NCBI GenBank assembly: GCA_001799615.1
Contig: MGTU01000025.1
Span: forward strand, 62,001 to 126,000
Length of the DNA stretch: 64,000 bases
Direction: 5' to 3'
Source: Elusimicrobia bacterium GWA2_61_42
GTDB taxonomy: Bacteria; Elusimicrobiota; Elusimicrobia; Elusimicrobiales; UBA9959
Shown: piece after piece, positions 1 to 9,600 of the stretch
Layout: each line of letters begins with the position of its first letter
How positions within the stretch are numbered: position 1 is the first letter of the stretch
The notes under the pieces: generated by a model
What the model was told of the DNA's origin: nothing
What the model saw: only the letters and a program-made list of their open reading frames with translations
Database searches by the model: none
Made by a program: the position numbers and the translations under genes

Positions 1-690
1 GGCGACACCGTCTATCTTAAAAGAATGCGCGACCTGATGGCCGCGGAGCTGGAGAAGAAAGGGCGCCTGGAAGAAGTGAAGGGGCAGTTCGCCCAGATCT
101 GCAAGATAGAGCCCACTCCCATGCGCTTCGACGAGAGCGGCTTCCTTACGCTCAAAGGCGCCCGGCAGCTCAACGGCAGGGGGCTGGCGGTGCTGCGCGA
201 ACTTTACCTGGCGCGGGAAGTGGCCGCCATCAAACGCAATTCTCCTCCTTTCAAAGTGATCAGCGAAGACCTGATGCTGCGCCTGTCGGTGGCCCCCAGG
301 GAGGGCCTGCATAACCTGTCCATTTTCAAGGGCGTGAGCGGCTACGTGCTGGCTAACCACGGGGGCTGGATCCGCGAAGCTATCCAGAAGGGCCTTAAGG
401 CTCCCGAGTACAACGTGCCTCACCGGGAGATCTCCCGGGAAAAGCGCGCCTACTTCGAGTCCATCAAGACCCGCTTCAAGAACCTCAAACTCTGGCGCAA
501 GGAAACCGCCGTGCGGCGCAACATGCTGCCCGAGGCTATCATGGGCAACGACGTGCTGGAGCGGGTGGCTTTCTCCCTGCCGAGAAGCATGGAAGACCTG
601 CACGCGGTGCGCGGGCTGGGAGCGGAAAAGGTGTCGCTTTACGGCGCGGAACTGCTGGAGTTCATCAAGAAGCACCACGCGGGGAAGTAA
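1..690 (+). CDS. Ribonuclease D-type 3'-5' exonuclease, C-terminal part (5' end outside window)
   Basis: The frame is open from base 1, so this is the tail of a longer gene. The first visible residues (GDTVYLKRMRDLM...ELEKKGRLEEV) match the end of the DEDD exonuclease domain of RNase D, where a tyrosine-containing helix is followed by 'L..eL...GR..w'. Two helical HRDC-like segments follow; the last, around residues 175-220, reads LPRSMEDLHAVRGLGAEKV, a typical HRDC helix-hairpin. RNase D trims the 3' ends of tRNA and other small RNAs in the cytoplasm. The catalytic acidic residues would lie upstream of the window and cannot be checked. Position 25 holds an ATG, but the homology begins before it, so it is probably internal. 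The gene converges on the minus-strand radical SAM gene with only about 23 bases between the stops. Confidence 0.75.
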   Translation, partial: GDTVYLKRMRDLMAAELEKKGRLEEVKGQFAQICKIEPTPMRFDESGFLTLKGARQLNGRGLAVLRELYLAREVAAIKRNSPPFKVISEDLMLRLSVAPREGLHNLSIFKGVSGYVLANHGGWIREAIQKGLKAPEYNVPHREISREKRAYFESIKTRFKNLKLWRKETAVRRNMLPEAIMGNDVLERVAFSLPRSMEDLHAVRGLGAEKVSLYGAELLEFIKKHHAGK

Positions 691-713
691 AGCGCGGCGC
701 CGGCGGCTGTCCG

Positions 714-2483
714 CTAATGGAAGAGTTTTCTGGCCAGGTCGGCCCTGTTGATCTCGCGCAGGGCTTTCAGGATGAGGGGTTTGTTTTCCGGTTTGTAGTA
801 CTGTAGGAGCGCCCGCTGCATGCGGCGCTCCGTTTCTTTTTTGGGGACGTAGACGGGTTCCAGCGTAAAAGGGTCCAGGCCGGTGAAATAGATGGAGGTG
901 GCCAGTTCCATGGGAGCGGGCAGAAAATCGTTTATCTGCTGGGGGCGGATGTTCCTTTCCTTCAGGAAGACCGCCAGGTCCGCCATGTCGGCCAGCGTGG
1001 AACCGGGGTGGGCCGAGATGAAGTAAAGCACCAGGTACTGCTCTTTGCCGGCTTTTTTGGATTCCGCCAGGAATTTATCAGCGAATTCCTTGAACACTTC
1101 CACCGACGGCTTTTTCATCACCGACAGCACTTTGGGGGAGATATGCTCCGGGGCCACTTTCAGCTGGCCCCCGGTGTGGAAGCGCGCGATCTCCGAAATA
1201 TACTCGCCGCAGCGCAGCGCCAGGTCCATCCTGATGCCGCTGGCCACGAAAGCTTTTTTCAGGCCCTTTATGGCCCTTATGCGGCGCATCAGCGCCAGCA
1301 GGGGCTTGTGGTCGGTGTCGAGGTTGGGGCAGATGACGGGGTGCACGCAGGAGATCTTGCGGCAGGCTTGGCAGACGGCCAGGTCGCGCCCGCGCATCTC
1401 GTACATGTTGGCCGACGGCGCGCCCAGGTCCGAGATATTGCCGGGGTGGCGCGGGGTTTTAAGCAGTTCCTCCGCCTCCCTTTCGACGGAGGCGGGGCTG
1501 CGGCTCTGGATGAAGCGGCCCTGGTGCAGGGTCAGCGAGCAGAAAGAGCAGCCGCCGAAGCAGCCGCGGTGGATGACGATGGAGTCCTTGATCATCTCCA
1601 GCGCCGGGATGGGCTCTTTGTAAGAGGGGTGGGCGCGCTTGGTGAAAGGCAGGCCGTAAACGGCGTCCATCTCTTCGGTGGTAAGCGGCAGGGCGGGGGG
1701 ATTCTGGACTACGGCGCGGCCTTCGCTTTTCTGCACGAGGGGTTTGGCGTTATAGGGGTTGGATTCCTCGTAAATTATGCGCGTGGCCGCGGAGAACTTC
1801 ACCCTGTCCCCGGCGACTTCTCCCGCGGACGGGAGCTCCAGGGCTCCGGGGAGCGGCAGCGCGGCCGTCTCTTTGGCGCCCAGCGGGTAGGCGGTGCCGC
1901 GTATGTCCCTCAGGGCCGGAATTTTTTCCCCGGCTTTGAGGCGGGCGGCTATTTCCCTGATCTGGCGCTCGCCCATGCCGTACACCAGCAGGTCCGCTTT
2001 GGAATCCAGCAGGACGCTTTTGCGCACTTTGTCGGACCAGTAGTCGTAATGGGCGAAGCGGCGCATGGTGGCTTCTATGCCCCCGGCGACTATGGGCACG
2101 TCGGGATAGGCTTCCCGCGCGCGCTGGGAGTAAATGATGGTGGCCCGGTCGGGGCGCAGGCCGGGTTTGGCGCCGGGGGAGAACTCGTCGGTGGACCGGA
2201 TCTTCCTGTTGTGGGTGTACTTATTGATCATCGAGTCCATGTTGCCGGCGGAAACGCCGAAGAACAGGCGGGGGCGGCCGAATTTCCGGAAGTCGGCGCA
2301 GTTTTCCCAGCCGGGCTGGGAGAGGATGGCTACGCGCAGGCCTTCGGCCTCCAGCACGCGGCCGACGAGGGCCATGGCGAAGGAGGGGTGGTCCACGTAG
2401 GCGTCGCCGGTTATCAGCACCACGTCCACGGCGTCCCAGCCCCGTTTCTTCACCTCTTCTGGCGTCATCGGCAGAAATTCCAT
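714..2483 (-). CDS. YgiQ family radical SAM protein
   Basis: About 589 residues. The N-terminus (MEFLPMTPEE...DVVLITGDAYVDHPSF) is the diagnostic start of the YgiQ/UPF0313 family. The radical SAM cluster CFGGCSFC supplies three cysteines at about residues 308, 312 and 315 for a 4Fe-4S cluster. A second cysteine group (CQACRKISCVHPVICPN, about residues 370-390) could hold another metal site. The C-terminal part carries the family's FLPAPMELATSIYFTGLDPFT block. The reaction is unknown for the family. I chose the ATG at 2483 because family N-terminal similarity begins there; an upstream ATG at 2513 would add ten residues of no family resemblance. No clear ribosome site is visible. Upstream lies palindromic element A. 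It appears to be a single-gene unit. Confidence 0.88.
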   Translation of the reverse strand: MEFLPMTPEEVKKRGWDAVDVVLITGDAYVDHPSFAMALVGRVLEAEGLRVAILSQPGWENCADFRKFGRPRLFFGVSAGNMDSMINKYTHNRKIRSTDEFSPGAKPGLRPDRATIIYSQRAREAYPDVPIVAGGIEATMRRFAHYDYWSDKVRKSVLLDSKADLLVYGMGERQIREIAARLKAGEKIPALRDIRGTAYPLGAKETAALPLPGALELPSAGEVAGDRVKFSAATRIIYEESNPYNAKPLVQKSEGRAVVQNPPALPLTTEEMDAVYGLPFTKRAHPSYKEPIPALEMIKDSIVIHRGCFGGCSFCSLTLHQGRFIQSRSPASVEREAEELLKTPRHPGNISDLGAPSANMYEMRGRDLAVCQACRKISCVHPVICPNLDTDHKPLLALMRRIRAIKGLKKAFVASGIRMDLALRCGEYISEIARFHTGGQLKVAPEHISPKVLSVMKKPSVEVFKEFADKFLAESKKAGKEQYLVLYFISAHPGSTLADMADLAVFLKERNIRPQQINDFLPAPMELATSIYFTGLDPFTLEPVYVPKKETERRMQRALLQYYKPENKPLILKALREINRADLARKLFH

Positions 2484-2526
2484 ACGTAAATAATAGCAAA
2501 ATGTATACGGCAAGCTTGCTGGTTCG

Positions 2527-2654
2527 CAGTGACAGGGGGTTGGAACGCAAAAACGGCGTCGCGCACACCGTGCGCGCGCCTCCCCGCCTCAGCCCTCGCG
2601 CTATGCAAGCTCGGGCTTCCGGCAGGGTTTTGCTAACCCAACCCCCTGCCACTG
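2527..2654. repeat. Palindromic element, copy A (homologous to copy B at 36652-36766)
   Basis: The ends form an inverted repeat: CAGTGACAGGGGGTTGG at 2527-2543 against CCAACCCCCTGCCACTG at 2638-2654, with one mismatch. Inside, GCAAAA (2547-2552) can pair with TTTTGC (2628-2633). GCGCAC-ACC-GTGCGC (2561-2575) is a perfect hairpin, and AGCCC (2591-2595) pairs with GGGCT (2613-2617). The core aligns almost base for base with copy B, and several differences fall on both sides of a stem so that pairing is kept. There is no coding capacity. It sits in the 262-base gap between two divergent genes and could be a mobile miniature element or a structured RNA. See the findings. Confidence 0.85.
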
Positions 2655-2675
2655 CTCCAACTCGCCAGATTGAGG

Positions 2676-2703
2676 TTGAGGCGATACTATTATTTTGTAA
2701 TAA
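2676..2703 (+). promoter_or_regulatory. Candidate promoter for the outer-membrane protein gene at 2746
   Basis: TTGAGG at 2676-2681 and TAATAA at 2698-2703, 16 bases apart, lie in an AT-rich patch just after palindromic element A and about 45 bases before the ATG. Both boxes are imperfect matches to the sigma-70 consensus, so this is a suggestion based on position and base composition. Confidence 0.35.
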
Positions 2704-2745
2704 TAAGAGTAAGGGGCAGACGTCCCGCTTTTTAAGGAGAAAAAC

Positions 2746-3483
2746 ATGAAAAAACTGATACTTTCGCTTTGTATGCTGCCGCTGCTGGCCCCTATGGCCA
2801 AAGCAGACCCTTTCGAGGACTTCAAGCTCCAGATCCAGGCGCAGGGAAAGGCCCTGCTGACGCCCTTCGTAAAGGACCTGGGCGGCGTGATCGGCGCCAA
2901 TGACTTCAACTCCGGCCGCGCTATCGGCTTTCCCGGCTTCGAGGCCGGCCTGGCCGCGACGCTGCAGGCCAAGCCCAGCCCCGAAAACCGCCTCCTGCGC
3001 GACGCGGGCGTGGACGCTTTCGGCGCGGCCATGCTGCACGCGGGCGCCGCCCTGCCCTTTATAGGCGCGGACGTGATGGTGCGCGGCGTGAGCTATTCAG
3101 GCTTCTCCGTGATCGGCGGCGGCCTGCGCTACCCGCTGCTCAAGAGCGGCACGCTGACCAAGTTCATCCCGGACGTTTCGGTGTCCGCCTACTACGACGT
3201 CATTAAATACGATTACTTCAAGGGCAGCCACATGTCCTTCGACGCGGCGGCCTCCTTCGACATCCCGGTGATAAAGCCTTATGTCGGCGTGGGCCTGGAC
3301 CGCACCAGGCTTGAGATAAAGAACGTCTCCGCCGCGCTCAACGGCGTCGACGCCACCATCTCCAAGCCGCGCTACACGGTGGGCGTGCGCCTGTCGCCCC
3401 TGCCCCTGCTCTACGTCTACGGGGCGTACAACATCCTGCACGGCCAGACCGGCTACTCGATGGGCGCCGGCCTTAAGTTTTAA
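2746..3483 (+). CDS. Exported beta-rich protein, probable small outer-membrane barrel
   Basis: The 245-residue product opens with a clear signal peptide (MKKLILSLCMLPLLAPMAKA, cut before DPFEDF). AAGGAG lies just before the ATG. The mature part alternates polar and hydrophobic residues in short amphipathic strands. It ends in a phenylalanine (GYSMGAGLKF), the usual BAM-recognition signature of outer-membrane barrels. Repeated GVGLD, GVRLSPLPLLYVYGAYNI and similar stretches fit eight or more transmembrane beta strands. I do not recognise a named family. The gene is followed 25 bases later by ornithine aminotransferase, which has its own strong ribosome site, so cotranscription is possible without implying shared function. 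Confidence 0.7.
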   Translation: MKKLILSLCMLPLLAPMAKADPFEDFKLQIQAQGKALLTPFVKDLGGVIGANDFNSGRAIGFPGFEAGLAATLQAKPSPENRLLRDAGVDAFGAAMLHAGAALPFIGADVMVRGVSYSGFSVIGGGLRYPLLKSGTLTKFIPDVSVSAYYDVIKYDYFKGSHMSFDAAASFDIPVIKPYVGVGLDRTRLEIKNVSAALNGVDATISKPRYTVGVRLSPLPLLYVYGAYNILHGQTGYSMGAGLKF

Positions 3484-3507
3484 ACCTTAAATCCAAAAGG
3501 AGATATC

Positions 3508-4722
3508 ATGGAAACCAACCAGAGTCAAAACACCGAGAGCAGCAAGTACATCGAGCTCGCCGAGCATTACGGCGCCAACAATTATCACCCGCTGCCGATA
3601 GTTATTTCCCAGGCCAAGGGCGTCTGGGTAAAGGACCCGGAAGGCAAGCGGTATATGGACATGCTCAGCGCCTACTCCGCGCTCAACCACGGCCACCGGC
3701 ACCCCAGGATCCTGAAAGCCCTGACCGAGCAGGCCAAGCGCGTTACGCTTACCTCCCGCGCTTTCAACAACGACCAGATCGGGCCGTTCTTCAAGGAACT
3801 GTGCGAGTTCGCCGGCTACGAGATGGTGCTGCCCATGAACACCGGCGCGGAAGCCGTGGAGACCGCCCTGAAGGCCGTGCGCAAATGGGGCTACAAGGTA
3901 AAAGGCGTGCAGGCCGATAAGGCGGAGATCATCTGCGCCACCAACAACTTCCACGGCCGCACCATCAGCATCGTTTCCATGTCCACCGAGCCCCAGTACA
4001 AGGACGGCTTCGGCCCCCTGACCCCGGGTTTCAAGGTAGTGGGTTACGGCAATATCGAAGAGCTTAAGGCCGCTATCAATCCTAATACCGTGGCTTTCAT
4101 CGTAGAACCCATCCAGGGTGAGGCGGGCATCATTGTGCCGCCGGCGGGCTACCTGAAGGCCGCCAGCGAGCTGTGCAAGGCCAATAACGTGCTGTTCGTG
4201 GCCGACGAGATCCAGACGGGCTTCGGCCGCAGCGGCAGGAAGTTCGCCTGCGATTATGAGAACGTCAAACCCGATATGCTGGTAATGGGCAAAGCCCTGG
4301 GCGGGGGCGTGATGCCGATGTCCGCGGTGGCGGCCTCCAAAGCCGTGCTGGGCGTGTTCAACCCCGGCGACCACGGCAGCACCTTCGGCGGCAACCCGCT
4401 GGCCTGCGCGGTGTCGCGCATGGCGCTCAGGGTCATCGTCGAGGAGAAGCTGGTGGAACGGTCTTACGAGATGGGCGAGTACTTCATGGAGAAGCTGCGC
4501 TCGATCAAGGGCAAGCACATCAAGGAAGTGCGCGGCAAAGGCCTGCTGATAGGGGTGGAGATGGACTGCAAGGCCCGCCCTTACTGCGAGGAACTGATGA
4601 GCCTCGGCCTGCTGGCCAAGGAAACGCACGACCATGTCATCCGCTTCGCGCCGCCGCTCGTCATCACCAAAAAAGAGATCGACTGGGCGTTCAAGCGCAT
4701 CAAGAAAGTGCTTAAGAAATAA
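3508..4722 (+). CDS. rocD: Ornithine--oxo-acid aminotransferase
   Basis: A 404-residue class III PLP aminotransferase, the normal length for ornithine aminotransferase. It moves the delta-amino group of ornithine to 2-oxoglutarate, giving glutamate-5-semialdehyde and glutamate, and so links arginine/ornithine breakdown to proline and glutamate. The N-terminal block ([21 protein letters not shown]) is the ornithine aminotransferase signature. The PLP-contacting aspartate is about D233 ([11 protein letters not shown]), and the Schiff-base lysine is about K262 ([15 protein letters not shown]). A textbook AAGGAG sits seven bases before the ATG. A strong hairpin terminator follows the stop. Other class III enzymes, such as acetylornithine aminotransferase, are less likely given the N-terminal block. 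Confidence 0.92.
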   Translation: METNQSQNTESSKYIELAEHYGANNYHPLPIVISQAKGVWVKDPEGKRYMDMLSAYSALNHGHRHPRILKALTEQAKRVTLTSRAFNNDQIGPFFKELCEFAGYEMVLPMNTGAEAVETALKAVRKWGYKVKGVQADKAEIICATNNFHGRTISIVSMSTEPQYKDGFGPLTPGFKVVGYGNIEELKAAINPNTVAFIVEPIQGEAGIIVPPAGYLKAASELCKANNVLFVADEIQTGFGRSGRKFACDYENVKPDMLVMGKALGGGVMPMSAVAASKAVLGVFNPGDHGSTFGGNPLACAVSRMALRVIVEEKLVERSYEMGEYFMEKLRSIKGKHIKEVRGKGLLIGVEMDCKARPYCEELMSLGLLAKETHDHVIRFAPPLVITKKEIDWAFKRIKKVLKK

Positions 4723-4730
4723 GTTCGCCG

Positions 4731-4770
4731 GGCGGGCAGCGGTATCAACGCCGCTGCCCGCCTTTATATT
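4731..4770 (+). terminator. Rho-independent terminator after ornithine aminotransferase
   Basis: A 12-bp perfect stem, GGCGGGCAGCGG (4731-4742) with CCGCTGCCCGCC (4751-4762), has an eight-base loop and is followed by TTTATATTTA. Confidence 0.85.
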
Positions 4771-4804
4771 TACTCCGCTCACCCGCGCTTAAGGCCCTCT
4801 CCGG

Positions 4805-5740
4805 ATGGATACAGCGAAACAGACTAAAAAGATCAACTGGCTTTATTTCCAGGTGGTGTTCGCCGCGGTGGTCTGGGGCGGGGCCTATCCTTTTACCAAG
4901 CACCTGGTCGCCGAGATCTCCCCGCTTTCCATCGTGACCTTCAGGGCGCTGATAGGCACGCTGCTGCTGCTCTTCCTGACCAGGTCCGGGCTGCGGGCCG
5001 CCGATTTCAGGTTTTCTTTTTTGTGGAAGCTGCTGGCGCTGTCCGTCCTGGGGATCTCCGCCCAGCAGTACCTGCAGGCCTACGCGCTTAAATATACGGA
5101 AGCTTCGCACGCCGGCTGGCTGATCGCCTCCACGCCCATACTTGTGGCCGGGCTGATGGCCGCCCTGGGCGAGAAGATAGGCCCCTTCAAGATAGCGGCT
5201 TTCCTGGTGGGCTTCACAGGCACGCTGCTGGTGGTTTTCTCCAAGGCCGGCGCCGGGGCTTTCTCGCTGCCGTCCACGCGGGGGGACCTGGTCTTCCTGG
5301 TCACCTGCGCCGCCTGGGCTTTTTACGTGATACTTACAAAGAAGTGGCTGACCGCGTGGCCGCAGGCCAAGGTGACCGCCGTTACCATGCTGGTGGCGCT
5401 GGCCACCGTGCTGCCGGCCTGGTTCTGGACCGGCGGCCCGGCAGAATTCGCGCGCCTGTCCTCCAGGGGCTGGCTGAGCCTCGGCTACCTCAGCCTGCTG
5501 TCCTCGGCCCTGGCCTATCTGTTCTGGAACAACGCGGTGGAAGGCCTCGGGGCGGTCAAGTCCTCATATTTTATTTACCTCGAGCCGTTCTCCACGCTGC
5601 TCTGCGCCTACCTGTTCCTCGGCGAGAAAGCTTCTCCCGCCGCTTTCGCGGGGGGCCTGCTGATCCTGGCCGGGGTTTACCTGGTGGGGTTGAACGATAA
5701 ACGGCGCCATCTCTTCAAGGGGGCTTCTTCCAATGCCTGA
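4805..5740 (+). CDS. EamA/DMT family membrane exporter
   Basis: The 311-residue product has about ten hydrophobic helices in two repeated EamA halves. The first begins YFQVVFAAVVWGGAYPFTKH and the second begins RGDLVFLVTCAAWAFYVILTK. The pattern WG..(Y/F)...K near the start of each half is typical of drug/metabolite transporters of the inner membrane, which usually export amino acids or other small metabolites. Substrate cannot be told from sequence. The lysine/arginine-rich C-terminus (NDKRRHLFKG) is expected on the cytoplasmic side. The stop overlaps the murB start by eight bases, so the two are translationally coupled. The ATG at 4805 has only a weak ribosome site. Confidence 0.85.
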   Translation: MDTAKQTKKINWLYFQVVFAAVVWGGAYPFTKHLVAEISPLSIVTFRALIGTLLLLFLTRSGLRAADFRFSFLWKLLALSVLGISAQQYLQAYALKYTEASHAGWLIASTPILVAGLMAALGEKIGPFKIAAFLVGFTGTLLVVFSKAGAGAFSLPSTRGDLVFLVTCAAWAFYVILTKKWLTAWPQAKVTAVTMLVALATVLPAWFWTGGPAEFARLSSRGWLSLGYLSLLSSALAYLFWNNAVEGLGAVKSSYFIYLEPFSTLLCAYLFLGEKASPAAFAGGLLILAGVYLVGLNDKRRHLFKGASSNA

Positions 5741-6638
5741 TTGCGCCGCTTATTCGCCTTTGAAAGAAAAATTCGGGGAGCATTGCGTTTTCGGCGCCCC
5801 GGCTTCGGGTTTTACCACTTACCGCGCCGGCGGCCCGGCCGAGGTTCTTGTGCGCCCGGGGTCCCGCGAAGACCTGTTATGGCTGGCCGGCTGGTGCCGG
5901 GCCGCGGGCGTCCGACTGACGCTGCTGGGCCGGGGTTCCAACGTGCTGGTCAGCGACAAAGGGCTGCCGGGCGTGACCGTACTTACCGGCAGACTTTCCG
6001 GGATAAAGGTTTCGGGCAGGACCATCACGGCGGAGGCCGGCGCCCTGTGGGACGACGTGGCCAGACTTTCGGCGGAACTCGGCCTGGCCGGCCTGGATAA
6101 AACGGCCGGCATTCCCGGGTCCGTGGGCGGGGCGGTGCGCATGAACGCCGGGGCCTTCGGGCAGGAAACCTTCGACCGGCTCGTGTGGGTGGAGGCCTTG
6201 GACCAGGCCGGGGGGCTGCTGCGGCTGGAAAAGAAGGATATCCCGCACGGTTACCGCCGGGCGGAAGGCCTGGAAAAACTCATTTTGCTGTCGGCCGGGT
6301 TCGAATTCGAAGCGGGCGATATCGCCGTGCTGCTGCAGGACCGCTCCTGCGTGCTGGCGGCCCGCGAGACCAAGCAGCCGCTGGAGTTCCCTTCCGCGGG
6401 CAGCGTGTTCAAGCGGCCGCCCGGCGATTACGCTTCGCGCCTTATAGACGCCGCCGGGCTGAAGGGCTTCAGGATAGGCGGCGCCGAGGTGTCGGCCAAA
6501 CACGCCGGGTTCATCATAAATTCGGGCGGCGCCACCGCCGCGGATATTTACGCGCTGATGTGCGAAGTGCGCGCGAGGGTAAAGGCCGGCTCCGGCGTGG
6601 AGCTGGAGCTGGAACAGATACTGCTGGGGGACTTCTAG
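5733..6638 (+). CDS. murB: UDP-N-acetylenolpyruvoylglucosamine reductase
   Basis: A 301-residue FAD enzyme that reduces UDP-GlcNAc-enolpyruvate to UDP-MurNAc in cytoplasmic peptidoglycan synthesis. The N-terminal FAD-binding half has TTYRAGGPAEVLV and LLGRGSNVLVSDKGLPGV. The middle carries GIPGSVGGAVRMNAGAFG. The catalytic serine is about S224 in PSAGSVFKRP, and the C-terminal glutamate lies in GVELELEQI. The compact length and the absence of an inserted loop fit the short type II MurB. It overlaps the upstream exporter by eight bases and is followed 17 bases later by the alpha-2-macroglobulin gene. No other mur genes are nearby. Confidence 0.93.
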   Translation: MPDCAAYSPLKEKFGEHCVFGAPASGFTTYRAGGPAEVLVRPGSREDLLWLAGWCRAAGVRLTLLGRGSNVLVSDKGLPGVTVLTGRLSGIKVSGRTITAEAGALWDDVARLSAELGLAGLDKTAGIPGSVGGAVRMNAGAFGQETFDRLVWVEALDQAGGLLRLEKKDIPHGYRRAEGLEKLILLSAGFEFEAGDIAVLLQDRSCVLAARETKQPLEFPSAGSVFKRPPGDYASRLIDAAGLKGFRIGGAEVSAKHAGFIINSGGATAADIYALMCEVRARVKAGSGVELELEQILLGDF

Positions 6639-6655
6639 TCCGATTAGGGGGAGAA

Positions 6656-9600
6656 ATGAAACTGATCCTTGCCATCCTGCTTTTTCCGTGTTTTGCCGCC
6701 GCGCAAAGCGGCCTGACCAAAGCCGACCAGGCCTTTTCCAAAGGGCTGTACCAGGAAGCTTTGCCGCTTTACTCGGCCGCGGCCGCGCTGCCCGGCGACG
6801 ACGGGCTTAAAGCCGCCTACCGGGCGGCCGAATGCGAGGGCCTGCTTTTCCGCTACGGCGAAGCCGCCCAGCGTCTTGCCGACATGAAACTTCCGGCGGA
6901 CCAGCTCTGGCGGGGCAGGTTTTTGCTGCTGCGGGCCGAGACCGGCCGCCAGTTCCTGGCCCAGTACGGCTATTCGCGGCCCGCCGACGAGGAGAAGGGG
7001 ACCGCCGACGTCACCAAGCAGACCCGCGCGCAGTGGCAGCGGCGCATAGCGGCGGACTACGACGCTTTATGGAACCTGCGCCGCGAGCTGCTGAAATACC
7101 GCCTGGAGACCCAGGATTATTTCGTGGACCTGAAGGGCGCGGAGCTGGCCTACACGCCCACGCTCTGGGACTTCGCCGTGCTGCGCTGGACCGATTACCT
7201 GCTGACCTCGTCCCGGGCCGAAGGCGTGGTGCCCGACGCGGCCGCTATGTTCCGCGCGGACTACAGCGCCGATTACAGCGCGGCCGCCCCGGCCGCCCTT
7301 AAGGCCGCCGCGATCTTCGAAGACGCCGCCGGCCTCAGTTCTCCCGCCATGGATTTCGCCAGGGAATACTGGAAACTGCGGCGCCTGCGGATCCCGGTGG
7401 AGAACGGGGAAATGGCAAGCGCCGCCGAGCAGGCGAAACTCCGCGAGTTGGCCCTGGACACTCTTAAGGGCTGGGGCTCGTCGTTCAAGACCGCCCTCGC
7501 CCGCGCCTGGGCGCTGCATTATGCCGCCGAGCTGAGCGCCGAAAAGCCGGATCATAAGGCCGCGGTGGAACTGTGCCAAAAAGCGGAAGAGCAGGCCCCG
7601 CGCTCGAAGCCGGCCGGGCTTTGCTCCAAAATGCGCGCGGAAATAGAGCTGCCGCGCCTGGAACTTTCCGCCTCTTTCGCGCCGCCGCCTGGGGCGAAGA
7701 TCCTCACCGTGACGGCGCGCAACCTGCCGTCGGTCTATTTCAGGGCTTATAAAACTTCGCCCGAAGAACTGACCTCCATAGGCAGCTACCCCGAGCAGGG
7801 CTGGGGCCGCGTTAAGAACCTCTCCGAGGAAGCCGTGAAGCGTTTCCTCAGGAAGGAAGCCGCCCTGGCGTGGGAGGCGAAGATAACCTATCCCGCCCCG
7901 TACGCGTACAAAGAACAGCAGGTAGTTTCGCCGGCTTTCAAAAAGGGCCTTTACGTCATCATGGCCTCCGGCGACACCGGCTTCGAAGAGGGTTCCTCGC
8001 TGATGAAGGCGGTAACGGTCAACATCACGGACATTTTCCTGCTGGGGACTTCCGGCCTGGCGGGGGACCCGGAGGACTTCCTCTATAACCCGGCCGAGCC
8101 GTCGAGGCAGAGCGGGGGGGACCTCTTCCGTCTTTACGCCGTGAACGCGCTGACCGGGCGGCCGCTGGCCGGCGCGCCCATAGACGCTTTCTATAACAGG
8201 TCTTACTCCAACTGGGAAAGGACCTCCCTGAAGACCGGGCCGGACGGCGTGGCCGTCTTCGGCCTGCCGCTGACAGTAACTTATCCGTCCAATCAGTATT
8301 TCTCCATAGACCCCCTGCTCAGCCACGGCGGTGCTTACGCCTACTGGCAATCCCAGGAGTCGGCGGGCCTCAGCGTGCCCGCGCCGCTGAACGTCTTTGT
8401 CGAGACGGACCGGCCGGTTTACAGGCCGGGCCAGGAAGTGAAGTTCAAGGTCACGGCGCTGCTGCGCGAGCCGCGCGGCTGGCGGACCTACGACGGCAAG
8501 GCCAGGCTTAAGGTCGTGGCGCGCGACCCCAACTGGCAGGAGGTTTATTCCAAAGAACTCCCGGTTACGGGGCTGGGCAGCGCCGCCGGCGCCTTTACGG
8601 TGCCGCAGGGCCGCCTGCTGGGCCAGTACTCCGTCTCCGCGGAACTGAACGAGTACAGCCGCAATTTCAGCGGCAGCGCCAATTTCGGCGTGGAGGAATA
8701 CAAGCGGCCGGAGTTCGAGGTGAAGCTGGACGAGGCCAGGCGCCCTTACCGCTACGGCGAGAAAGCGGAGATCCAAGGCGCGGTTAAATATTATTTCGGT
8801 TCTCCGGTGCCGGGCGCGGCGGTGAAATACCGCGTGATCCGGAGCCGCTACGTGCCCTGGTACTGCTGGTATTGGAACTGGTACTACGGGGCTTCCGGCT
8901 CTTCCGAGGTGGCGGCCGGCGAGACCAAAACCTCCGACGACGGGCGCTTCAGCCTTGCGTTCACGCCGCAGCCCGAAGGCGCGGCCTACGCGGGCTACCC
9001 GTCCTCTTACCAGGTGGAAGTGGAGGCCAGGGACGCGGGCGGCCGTACCATAACGGATTCCCGCGCCTACCGGGCCGGGGCCAAGGCGTACCTGTTCGAC
9101 GTTACGCCCGAAGCCGGTTTCTTCACGCCCGAGAAGCCCGCCGGGCTGAGCGCCCGGCTGATGGACCTCAACGAGGTGCCGCAGGACGGGACCGCCGACT
9201 ACGGGCTCTACAGGCTGGAGCAAGCGCCGGCGGACGAGTCCGGCCAGCGGCAATGGGGCTCTTTCGGCAGGAACCCTTCGCTGGAGCAGGTTTTCAGCCA
9301 GGTGCCCGATGGCCCCAAGGCCGACGCGGGCAAAGTCAGTTTCAGGAAGTCCGCCGCGGCGAAAATAATCCTTAAGCCGCTGCCCCCCGGCGTTTACCGC
9401 CTCAGGCTCAAGGCGAAGGACCCCTGGGGAGGGGAAAGCGAGAGCCAGCTGATCCTGGTTTCGGCTTCGCCGCAGCCCGGGCGCAACGCCGGGCTTAAAC
9501 TGCCGCCGGTGGCGCTGTTCGAGCGGGCTTCCTACCAGCCCGGAGAGACCGCGCGGGCGCTGATAGGCGCTACCGCGCTGAAAGGCGTGAAGTACGCTGA

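Noticed and set aside
2527-2654. Integron attC site
   Set aside because: Size and palindromy are right, but the RYYYAAC/GTTRRRY core sites are not in the correct places, the elements are single and 34 kb apart, and no integrase or cassette array is present.
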